A DNA stretch of 6,958 bases from an uncultured Eubacteriaceae bacterium (GTDB taxonomy: Bacteria; Bacillota; Clostridia; Lachnospirales; CAG-274). The stretch lies in assembly GCA_946534775.1 (NCBI GenBank), contig CAMNCZ010000051.1:1-6958 (forward strand), written 5' to 3'. Shown piece after piece: positions 1-5,059 of the stretch (position 1 is the first letter of the stretch; each line of letters begins with the position of its first letter). The translations under genes and the position numbers were made by a program. The notes under the pieces are model-generated. The model searched no databases and was not told the DNA's origin. It was given only the letters and a program-made list of their open reading frames with translations.

Positions 1-79
1 TTAAATTAATCGAGTTGAGAAAACAAATTTTCTCTCCTCTCATAATTTATATTATCGGAAGATAAATCTTCCTCAAACC
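1..79. repeat. Structured intergenic repeat, copy 1 (two hairpins)
   Basis: This copy matches the one at 106-184 in 71 of 79 positions at a constant shift of 105. Hairpin A has an outer stem (2-8 with 43-49), a short middle stem (12-14 with 37-39) and an inner stem (17-23 with 28-34). Hairpin B is GGAAGAT-AA-ATCTTCC at 57-72. The window starts at the first base of the repeat, so the array may continue to the left. Relative to copies 2 and 3, this copy changes both partners of three base pairs (6/45, 14/37, 23/28). The repeat family is not one I can name, and the functional strand is unknown. Confidence 0.85.
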
Positions 80-81
80 TC

Positions 82-102
82 CACGAAATTTTCAATTTCG
101 TG
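82..102. repeat. Unique spacer hairpin between repeat copies 1 and 2
   Basis: A perfect 9-bp inverted repeat, CACGAAATT (82-90) and AATTTCGTG (94-102), with loop TTC. It fills almost all of the 26-base gap between the two full repeat copies. It is unrelated in sequence to the repeat or to the second spacer. No T-tract follows on either strand, so a terminator role is not supported. Confidence 0.8.
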
Positions 103-105
103 TCG

Positions 106-184
106 TTAAACTAATCGAATTGAGAAAGCAAGCTTTCTCCCTTCTCATAGTTTATATTATCGGAAGATAAATCTTCCTCAAACC
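106..184. repeat. Structured intergenic repeat, copy 2 (two hairpins)
   Basis: Second full copy. Hairpin A keeps all stems: outer stem 107-113 with 148-154, middle stem 117-119 with 142-144, and inner stem GAGAAAGC-AA-GCTTTCTC at 122-139. Hairpin B (162-177) is identical to copy 1. Compared with copy 1, the pairs at 111/150, 119/142 and 128/133 have switched from T-A to C-G, G-C to A-T and A-T to G-C respectively, so pairing is retained. The inner stem gains one further pair (129/132). Confidence 0.85.
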
Positions 185-189
185 ATCGC

Positions 190-215
190 AAAAACATCAC
201 TAAAGTGCTGTTTTT
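190..215. repeat. Unique spacer hairpin between repeat copies 2 and 3
   Basis: An imperfect inverted repeat: AAAAACA (190-196) pairs with TGTTTTT (209-215) and CAC (198-200) with GTG (205-207). There is a T/C mismatch at 197/208 and a TAAA loop. It occupies most of the 38-base gap between repeat copies 2 and 3. Its sequence is unlike the spacer hairpin at 82-102. It ends in five T, so weak terminator-like behaviour on the + strand is possible, but the stem is AT-rich. Confidence 0.6.
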
Positions 216-222
216 ACTCTGA

Positions 223-274
223 TAAACTAATCGAATTGAGAAAGCAAGCTTTCTCTCTTCTCATAGTTTATATT
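223..274. repeat. Structured intergenic repeat, partial copy 3
   Basis: This copy contains only hairpin A. It differs from copy 2 at one unpaired base over 223-274 (shift 116). The match ends at the outer right arm, just after TAGTTTA, and hairpin B is missing. The copy ends about 50 bases before the start codon of the CYTH gene. A TTG inside it (236) is in frame with that gene, which makes the open frame look longer than the gene is. Confidence 0.8.
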
Positions 275-311
275 TATCACTCTAATTATACTATTTTATA
301 CCTTAATTTTC

Positions 312-318
312 AAGGGGG
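312..318 (+). promoter_or_regulatory. Ribosome binding site that fixes the CYTH gene start
   Basis: AAGGGGG lies 7 bases before ATG 326. No comparable Shine-Dalgarno sequence precedes the in-frame TTG at 236, which lies inside the repeat. The start at 326 is therefore preferred. Confidence 0.8.
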
Positions 319-325
319 ATTTGAA

Positions 326-811
326 ATGAATGTAAATAACACCGAAATAGAACGCAAATTTCTTGTAGACAGTTTGCCCGAAGGGCTTGAAAACTGCGAG
401 TGTCTTAATATACGTCAGGGATATATATCCACCGACCCGACTATACGCCTGAGACAGCACAACGATGAATATATACTTACCGTAAAGGGCGCCGCACGCA
501 ACAACGGCCTTGACAGGACCGAGTTTGAACTGCCGCTGTCAAAGGAACAGTTTGTTAAACTTTGGGATAAGACCGAAACGGGCGCTGTTGTCAAAAAAAG
601 ATATCTTGTGCCGCTTAAAGACGGCTTGACTGCCGAATTGGATATTTACGAGGCGCAGCTTGACGGTTTTATGAATGTGGAAGTGGAATTTTCTTCATTA
701 AAAGAAGCGGTTTTGTTTGATGCACCCGATTGGTTTGGTGCAGAAGTAACAGGAGACAGACGATATTCAAACGCATCTTTGGTAAAATATGGTATTCCTG
801 TAAAAAAATAA
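326..811 (+). CDS. CYTH-domain triphosphate tunnel metalloenzyme (inorganic triphosphatase-like)
   Basis: This 161-aa protein has the CYTH signature ExExK at its N-terminus (E7, E9, K11). The charged tunnel residues follow in family order: R41 and R43 (RLR), K54 (TVKG), E66/E68, K90-K91-R92, E104/D106, E119/E121 and a late basic pair R145-R146. The length fits stand-alone single-domain bacterial members such as the Clostridium thermocellum triphosphatase. The family hydrolyses triphosphates with Mg2+ or Mn2+; some members use tripolyphosphate or thiamine triphosphate and others are class IV adenylate cyclases. By length and clostridial context I infer a cytosolic tripolyphosphatase, but the substrate cannot be read from sequence. 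The start is ATG 326 with AAGGGGG 7 bases upstream. A TATACT at 287-292 could be its -10, but no convincing -35 is seen. No terminator separates it from spo0A, so read-through is possible. Confidence 0.88.
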   Translation: MNVNNTEIERKFLVDSLPEGLENCECLNIRQGYISTDPTIRLRQHNDEYILTVKGAARNNGLDRTEFELPLSKEQFVKLWDKTETGAVVKKRYLVPLKDGLTAELDIYEAQLDGFMNVEVEFSSLKEAVLFDAPDWFGAEVTGDRRYSNASLVKYGIPVKK

Positions 812-820
812 AAATAGTGC

Positions 821-849
821 TTGCATTTTTCCTTTTATTGGTTTATAAT
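821..849 (+). promoter_or_regulatory. Sigma-A-type promoter of spo0A
   Basis: TTGCAT (821-826) and TATAAT (844-849) are separated by exactly 17 bases. The predicted transcription start is around 856, giving a leader of about 55 bases. I found no convincing sigma-H promoter or canonical TGTCGAA Spo0A box here, unlike the Bacillus subtilis spo0A locus, which uses both a vegetative and a sigma-H promoter. Confidence 0.75.
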
Positions 850-858
850 ATTGATAAA

Positions 859-873
859 TGGTAAAAATTACCA
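859..873. promoter_or_regulatory. Operator-like palindrome at the spo0A transcription start
   Basis: TGGTAAAAATTACCA is a 6-bp inverted repeat around an AAA centre, starting about 10 bases after the -10 box. A protein bound here could block or modulate spo0A transcription. It is too AT-rich and has too small a loop to be a likely RNA terminator. The binding partner is unknown; the site is inferred from symmetry and position only. Confidence 0.35.
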
Positions 874-897
874 ATTAATATACATCTAAAACTATAT

Positions 898-903
898 GGA
901 GGG
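898..903 (+). promoter_or_regulatory. Ribosome binding site that fixes the spo0A start
   Basis: GGAGGG lies 7 bases before ATG 911. An in-frame ATG at 896 overlaps this site and would place the Shine-Dalgarno inside the coding sequence, so 911 is the better start. Confidence 0.85.
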
Positions 904-910
904 AAATACT

Positions 911-1690
911 ATGAATAACAAAAAAATTACCGTTTTGGTGGCAGACGACAACAGGGATTTCTGTGACTGCTTATGTAATTATCTGGAAAAACAGCCCGAT
1001 ATGGAGGTTATTTCCAAGGCTTATGACGGTTTGGAGGCGTACAACAAAATACTTTCCGACAAGCCCGATATTGCGCTGATAGACGGTATTATGCCAAAAC
1101 TTGACGGGATAGGCGTGTTGGAAAAACTTGCCGGACAAGGCGGCGAGAGTGATACAATGGTAATTATGCTTACCGCGATAACGGGGGAGCAGATAACGCA
1201 AAAGGCGTTTATGCTTGGGGCAAAGTACTATATAGCAAAGCCTTTTGATATGGAGCTGCTGGTGTCGCGTATACGTCAGCTTAAAGAACCGCTGCCCGCC
1301 AAAAACATAAAACTCGGCTTTGCCAGGATAAGCGATGTGGATCTTGAAACAAGGGTGACGAATATCCTGCACGAAATAGGCGTCCCCGCACATATCCGCG
1401 GCTATCACTATATGCGTGAGGCGATACTTATGGCAATTGACGATATAGATGTACTTAATTATATCACAAAGGAACTTTATCCTTCCATTGCCAAAAAGTG
1501 CAATACTACGCCAAGCAGGGTGGAAAGAGCGATAAGACATGCCATAGAAGTTGCCTGGAGCCGCGGCAAGGTAGATGCGATAGACAGCCTTTTCGGCTAT
1601 ACGGTATCCACAAATAAGGGCAAACCTACCAACAGTGAATTTATTGCGCTTATAGCCGACAGATTGCGTTTAGAATTGAAAGCAGGTTGA
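911..1690 (+). CDS. spo0A: Spo0A, sporulation master response regulator
   Basis: This 259-aa protein is a complete Spo0A, close to the ~267 aa of Bacillus subtilis. The receiver domain (about 5-125) has the acidic pocket D12/D13, phosphoacceptor D58 in [11 protein letters not shown], switch residue T88 and K110. A short linker follows, then the Spo0A-specific DNA-binding domain (about 143-259). This carries [12 protein letters not shown] (154-165), recognition helix [18 protein letters not shown] (202-219) and the C-terminal LFGYTV and KPTNSEFIA blocks. Phosphorylated Spo0A dimerises and binds 0A boxes to switch on early sporulation genes and, in clostridia, often solventogenesis or toxin genes. 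The gene sits alone between its own promoter and a strong terminator. The base after D58 codes for Gly where many homologues have a bulky aliphatic residue. Nothing suggests loss of function. Confidence 0.97.
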   Translation: MNNKKITVLVADDNRDFCDCLCNYLEKQPDMEVISKAYDGLEAYNKILSDKPDIALIDGIMPKLDGIGVLEKLAGQGGESDTMVIMLTAITGEQITQKAFMLGAKYYIAKPFDMELLVSRIRQLKEPLPAKNIKLGFARISDVDLETRVTNILHEIGVPAHIRGYHYMREAILMAIDDIDVLNYITKELYPSIAKKCNTTPSRVERAIRHAIEVAWSRGKVDAIDSLFGYTVSTNKGKPTNSEFIALIADRLRLELKAG

Positions 1691-1743
1691 TATAACCTTA
1701 CAAAACCGCTGTTTAAGCTGAATAGAAGCGATTTTATCAATGG

Positions 1744-1789
1744 GGCCTTTAGGTTACGTAATATTGTTACGTAACCTAAAGGCCTTTTT
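1744..1789 (+). terminator. Strong rho-independent terminator after spo0A
   Basis: A perfect 18-bp stem, GGCCTTTAGGTTACGTAA (1744-1761) with its exact complement at 1767-1784, loop TATTG, followed directly by TTTTT. It begins 54 bases after the spo0A stop. The opposite strand has no T-tract, so it should act only on rightward transcription. Each arm contains the 8-base palindrome TTACGTAA. Confidence 0.93.
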
Positions 1790-1865
1790 AATGTACAAAT
1801 AATGGTACTTTAAACTAAATTTTTAAAATTTTTTTAAAATTGTGAATTTTTTTTTGTGATTTTAT

Positions 1866-1894
1866 TTGACGAATTGATTAAAAAGTGGTATTAT
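1866..1894 (+). promoter_or_regulatory. Sigma-A-type promoter of the acidic protein/pseudokinase operon
   Basis: TTGACG (1866-1871) and TATTAT (1889-1894) are 17 bases apart. The 65 bases upstream are almost pure A/T with several A- and T-runs, resembling an UP element. The predicted start near 1901 gives a leader of about 55 bases ending in an excellent ribosome binding site. Confidence 0.75.
1867..1873 (+). promoter_or_regulatory. Spo0A-box-like heptamer overlapping the -35
   Basis: TGACGAA fits the degenerate 0A box TGNCGAA and shares all but one base of -35 box TTGACG. Overlap of an 0A box with a -35 is typical of Spo0A-activated promoters in Bacillus. A heptamer that doubles as a -35 can easily arise by chance, so this is tentative. 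Confidence 0.35.
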
Positions 1895-1907
1895 ATTAAG
1901 TAAATAA

Positions 1908-1928
1908 GGCCGCGTAAACTATTCGGCC
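1908..1928 (+). other. Small hairpin in the operon leader
   Basis: GGCCG (1908-1912) can pair with CGGCC (1924-1928) across an 11-base loop. It lies just after the predicted transcription start and ends 16 bases before the GGAGGTGAT ribosome binding site. It is the only GC-rich patch in an AT-rich leader and might protect the 5' end of the mRNA. No known riboswitch is recognised. Confidence 0.3.
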
Positions 1929-1944
1929 GGCTTAACACAATTAC

Positions 1945-1953
1945 GGAGGTGAT
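1945..1953 (+). promoter_or_regulatory. Near-perfect ribosome binding site of the acidic protein gene
   Basis: GGAGGTGAT matches the anti-Shine-Dalgarno over nine bases, with 7 bases between GGAGG and ATG 1957. This predicts strong translation of the first operon gene. Confidence 0.85.
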
Positions 1954-1956
1954 TTT

Positions 1957-3510
1957 ATGAGTACAAAGGACGCTTTGGCATTGCTTGAAAGCGTGAGCAG
2001 CGATAAAAAGGTCTTTCTTGACATTGCCAGATCCTATGTGGCTGATAAATTAAACGTTTATTACAGTGTTGAAAACTGCATCTGCCTTAAAGAGGATGAT
2101 ATGGTTCCTTTTGGCGAACTTCCCGAGTTTGCCGATCTCAGAAGAAAAGTTGCCAATATTGAAAGTGCAACGGGTATTATTGATGATTTCTTTGAACTTG
2201 ATGATGATATTGCAAAGATAAATCAATACCTTGACGAGGAACTTCTTATCGCTTATATGGAAGTTGACGATTACGACAGCGACAGCGACAGCAGTGCAGA
2301 AGGCTTTACATCATCCGTTACACCAAGCTACGGCAATGATGAAGAAGAGGATGAGGACGACGAGCCCGGCTATGACCTTTCGGGACTTGCGGATAACGAT
2401 GATTCCGACGAGCAGGAAACCGTTTATAATAACGCTCCCGAGACGGAGGAAGAAAAGGAAGAACCCGTATCGTATCCCAGCGAACCCGAGTTGGGCGCTT
2501 CCTACGGCGGTTATGAAGCAGAGGAAAAAGAAGAACCCGCTGCACCGGAAAATAAGGCGCCCGAAGAAGAACAGGAAGAACGTATCGTAGGTATCTATAA
2601 GGAAGAATATGATACATCCTGGGCACCCGATTACGAGCCCGACGAGGACGATTATTTCCTTAAACAGTCCGAGGCCGAACTTCTTGGCGAAGACGAAAAG
2701 CCAAAACTGCCTACATTGTTCAAGGATGATGTTACAAAAACTTCCAAGGAAGACATACTGGCAGAGGCCAACTATGTTATCGACCAGGGCAATAAATTTA
2801 TCTTTACGGGTGCATCGCCTCAGGTTTACCTGAACAAGCGTTTTGAATATTTAAGAATAAAATATGCCCTTAAAAATATTGAAGACGGCGAAGACGAAGA
2901 GTCCGAGATCGAGATCATCAAAAACGAGCTTATCAAACTGCGCGGTTACGCACAGCGCGGCGTGATTATGCCTGTTGAGGCTATCAAGTACGATATGATG
3001 ATGGTAGAAAAGGTTTACGGTCTTCTTAAAGAATTTGACGATTCGCTTTATCCCGCAAACGCGATCCCGAGTATTGATGATATACTCAAGGTTATGGACA
3101 ACAGCGGCGATTACGACGAAAAGGCGACACTTCTTCATAAGTTCTATATGGTAGATACCATCAACTTCCTTAAAACGATTTACAGGAATTGTTCGGGACG
3201 TGAACTTGACAAGAACAAACGTATCTCCGTTGAAATGGAAAAACTTGACGAAAAGCATTTTGAAGATATGAGAAATCTTGAAAGAGAATTCTATGCTGCA
3301 AGAAAGAAACTTTTCGGCGGTGGTAATAAAGAATATGAAGCTAAGAAGAAAGCACTTGAAGAAAGTTACAACAATCAGGTAAGAGAACTTGAAAGCAGTA
3401 TACAGGCAGTTATCGAACATGACACAAAGATGGTCGGCAAGAATATGAAGCTGTATACACGCATTGACAAGATTCTCAGAAACAATGTGCTTTGCTTTCA
3501 GGCAAAATAA
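1957..3510 (+). CDS. Acidic protein of unknown function with disordered linker and coiled coil
   Basis: I do not recognise this 517-aa protein. Three parts can be seen. Residues 1-100 form a compact, probably helical N-terminal region. Residues 102-250 are extremely rich in Asp, Glu, Pro, Ser and Tyr (for example DEEEDEDDEPGYD near 128-140) and should be disordered; an 18-base tandem of GACAGC at 2275-2292 encodes part of it (DSDSDS). Residues 262-517 are helical, with a long charged segment about 420-485 that looks like a coiled coil, ending in a basic tail. There is no signal peptide or membrane segment, so it is likely cytosolic. It is the first gene of an operon with the kinase-like gene 22 bases downstream, so it may be that protein's partner or scaffold; this is inference. 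Several Tyr, Ser and Thr lie in the acidic linker, but phosphorylation is not shown. Confidence 0.85.
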   Translation: MSTKDALALLESVSSDKKVFLDIARSYVADKLNVYYSVENCICLKEDDMVPFGELPEFADLRRKVANIESATGIIDDFFELDDDIAKINQYLDEELLIAYMEVDDYDSDSDSSAEGFTSSVTPSYGNDEEEDEDDEPGYDLSGLADNDDSDEQETVYNNAPETEEEKEEPVSYPSEPELGASYGGYEAEEKEEPAAPENKAPEEEQEERIVGIYKEEYDTSWAPDYEPDEDDYFLKQSEAELLGEDEKPKLPTLFKDDVTKTSKEDILAEANYVIDQGNKFIFTGASPQVYLNKRFEYLRIKYALKNIEDGEDEESEIEIIKNELIKLRGYAQRGVIMPVEAIKYDMMMVEKVYGLLKEFDDSLYPANAIPSIDDILKVMDNSGDYDEKATLLHKFYMVDTINFLKTIYRNCSGRELDKNKRISVEMEKLDEKHFEDMRNLEREFYAARKKLFGGGNKEYEAKKKALEESYNNQVRELESSIQAVIEHDTKMVGKNMKLYTRIDKILRNNVLCFQAK

Positions 3511-3532
3511 TTTATGAAACGAGGTGTGAATT

Positions 3533-5014
3533 ATGGCTGATGGAGCAAATAAGTTACCGGCAGGCTTTAATGTCGGCGATACTTTGGCAGGCCGTTATAT
3601 ATTGAAAAAAGTATTAAATCCGGATACAGGCGAGGCAGCGCTGTTTGTTTGCGAATACGATGACTTCCCGTTCCTTGCAAAGATCTACTTCCCCGATAAA
3701 GCACCTGCTGCCGAGAGAGTAGATGCCGAAAAGAAGCTTAACTCGCCGTATATCATTAAAAAATCCGACAGATTTACATACAACGGATGCAGCTGCGAGA
3801 TAATGCCTTTCTTTAACAAGGCAGACCTTATTTCAAGCGGTAAGGCGGTAAATGACAGACGTTTGTTTGAAACTATTATCCCAAATGTAAATGAGGCCTT
3901 GAAAAACGTACACGATAACGGTTTGGTACACGGCAACGTAAGGCCTACAAATATCTACTACAGTCCTTTCGGTCCCGACCAGGTTCTCCTTGGTGATTTG
4001 GGTATCGATGTATCGGATGTTAAAGAGTTTTCAAAACAGACAGCTTTTGCATTTCTTCCTCCCGAAAACGCAAAGGGTATTTTCGGCCCCGAGGCCGATT
4101 ATTGGTCACTGGGTGTTACATTGGTAATGCTTGTTACGGGCCGCGGTGTCTTTGACGGCCTTAACAGAAAGCAGATGCTTAAAAAGGCTTGTACTTATGA
4201 TATGGAAATACCCGATAAGGCAAGCGACCAGTTAAAGAAAATAATCCGCGGTCTTACGGTTAAAGATTATAAGACACGCTGGGGTTATGATGAGATAAAA
4301 CGCTGTCTTGCAGGTGAGGACGTACCCGTTGTTGACGAGTATGTTTACGAACCGCCTACAGATGTTTATAACTTTGACGGAACACCCGTTAAAGGCCTTG
4401 AAAACATCGCAGAGGCTTTTGCCCAGAACTGGAGTACGGCAGTAGGCTGTGTAGGCGATCCCGCACTTCTTGAAATAGTTGATAACTATGCAGAGGATAA
4501 ATATGCCGATGTTTTGGCTTGCTCCAAGATAGAAGATCTTGATGAGGCGCTGTTCAAACTTATCGGTATACTTAATCCGTCGCTTCCGCCTTACTGGAAG
4601 GGTCAGCAGATCGGCGACATAGCAGAGTTTGCCAATGAAATGGCAATCGCTTATGATAAGGATCCTTATCTTGATGCACTTAAAAGCGGTATCGTAAGCC
4701 TTGTTGCAAAACAGCGCGGTATGGGCGATGATATCGTATCGAAAATACAGCAGGTTGAACAGGATGTTAAGGACGGCGGCAACGAAGAAATGATCGCCTA
4801 TAAACTTAACTACTATGTAACAGGCGAATATACTTATGATTTCAGAAACATTACTTGCAACTCCGTTTCGGATCTTGTGCAGTATATCCGTTCCCATATA
4901 GATAATCTTGATTCTATCTGCGCCGAATTTATCGAAGATACAAGATTTTTCGCTTGGCTTGAAGTACTTGGCTACAGCGATCAGGTAAAAGCGTGGAGAG
5001 CTTCTCTCGCATAA
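3533..5014 (+). CDS. Hanks-type protein kinase-like protein, predicted pseudokinase
   Basis: The 493-aa protein has a kinase fold at about 15-262. Conserved landmarks are the ATP-site Lys in LAK (K50), metal-site D155 in DLG (DFG equivalent), PPE (176-178, APE equivalent), DYWSLG (189-194, helix F) and R249. Three sites depart from active kinases. The glycine-rich loop is replaced by LNPDTGEA (28-35). The HRDxKPxN loop reads HGNVRPTN (133-140), so the catalytic Asp is Asn135 and the following Lys is Arg137. It may therefore still bind nucleotide but should transfer phosphate poorly or not at all. Residues about 285-493 form a further domain I do not recognise; there is no membrane segment or PASTA repeat, unlike PrkC. 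Start ATG 3533 has GAGGTGTGA just upstream, and tandem TAA stops end it. It is cotranscribed with the acidic protein gene. Confidence 0.88.
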   Translation: MADGANKLPAGFNVGDTLAGRYILKKVLNPDTGEAALFVCEYDDFPFLAKIYFPDKAPAAERVDAEKKLNSPYIIKKSDRFTYNGCSCEIMPFFNKADLISSGKAVNDRRLFETIIPNVNEALKNVHDNGLVHGNVRPTNIYYSPFGPDQVLLGDLGIDVSDVKEFSKQTAFAFLPPENAKGIFGPEADYWSLGVTLVMLVTGRGVFDGLNRKQMLKKACTYDMEIPDKASDQLKKIIRGLTVKDYKTRWGYDEIKRCLAGEDVPVVDEYVYEPPTDVYNFDGTPVKGLENIAEAFAQNWSTAVGCVGDPALLEIVDNYAEDKYADVLACSKIEDLDEALFKLIGILNPSLPPYWKGQQIGDIAEFANEMAIAYDKDPYLDALKSGIVSLVAKQRGMGDDIVSKIQQVEQDVKDGGNEEMIAYKLNYYVTGEYTYDFRNITCNSVSDLVQYIRSHIDNLDSICAEFIEDTRFFAWLEVLGYSDQVKAWRASLA

Positions 5015-5025
5015 TAAAAAAATTA

Positions 5026-5056
5026 ACGGACTGTCATTGCGGCAGTCCGTTTTTTT
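5026..5056. terminator. Bidirectional terminator between the convergent pseudokinase operon and rqcH
   Basis: ACGGACTG (5026-5033) pairs with CAGTCCGT (5043-5050). A T·G wobble and a C-G pair extend the stem to about 10 bp around loop ATTGC. A T-run (5050-5056) follows on the + strand, and an A-run (5016-5022) precedes it, giving a U-tract for the - strand. It lies 11 bases after the kinase-like gene and 10 bases beyond the rqcH stop, and can serve both. Confidence 0.9.
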
Positions 5057-5059
5057 ATA

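Noticed and set aside
1..279. CRISPR array
   Set aside because: Repeats are 79 bases, diverged and made of two hairpins; spacers are short palindromes of unequal length and no cas genes are present in the window.
264..302. Promoter for the CYTH gene using TATACT (287-292) or TATACC (297-302)
   Set aside because: The -10 matches are reasonable, but no acceptable -35 lies at 16-18 bases in either case, so I do not annotate it.
851..881. Second spo0A promoter TTGATA ... TAATAT
   Set aside because: The spacing would be 19 bases and the site is much weaker than the TTGCAT-17-TATAAT promoter immediately upstream.
971..1540. 189-residue open frame on the - strand opposite spo0A
   Set aside because: It lies wholly inside a certain spo0A gene, has no ribosome binding site or recognisable domain, and its composition is that of an antisense shadow.
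2231..2626. Arg/Lys/Pro-rich open frames (+ 2231-2590 and - 2318-2626) over the acidic linker
   Set aside because: They are by-products of the GA-rich codons for Asp and Glu; the low-complexity basic peptides have no start signals.
2851..3420. 189-residue open frame on the - strand opposite the acidic protein's C-terminal region
   Set aside because: Phe/Ile-rich antisense shadow without ribosome binding site; the + strand gene is well supported by its signals and composition.
3514..3540. ATG at 3514 as a small ORF between the two operon genes
   Set aside because: It opens only eight codons, is out of frame with the kinase-like gene, and carries that gene's ribosome binding site within it.
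4232..4897. 221-residue hydrophobic-looking open frame on the - strand opposite the pseudokinase
   Set aside because: Antisense shadow: the kinase motifs on the + strand fix the coding strand, and no promoter or ribosome binding site serves the reverse frame.
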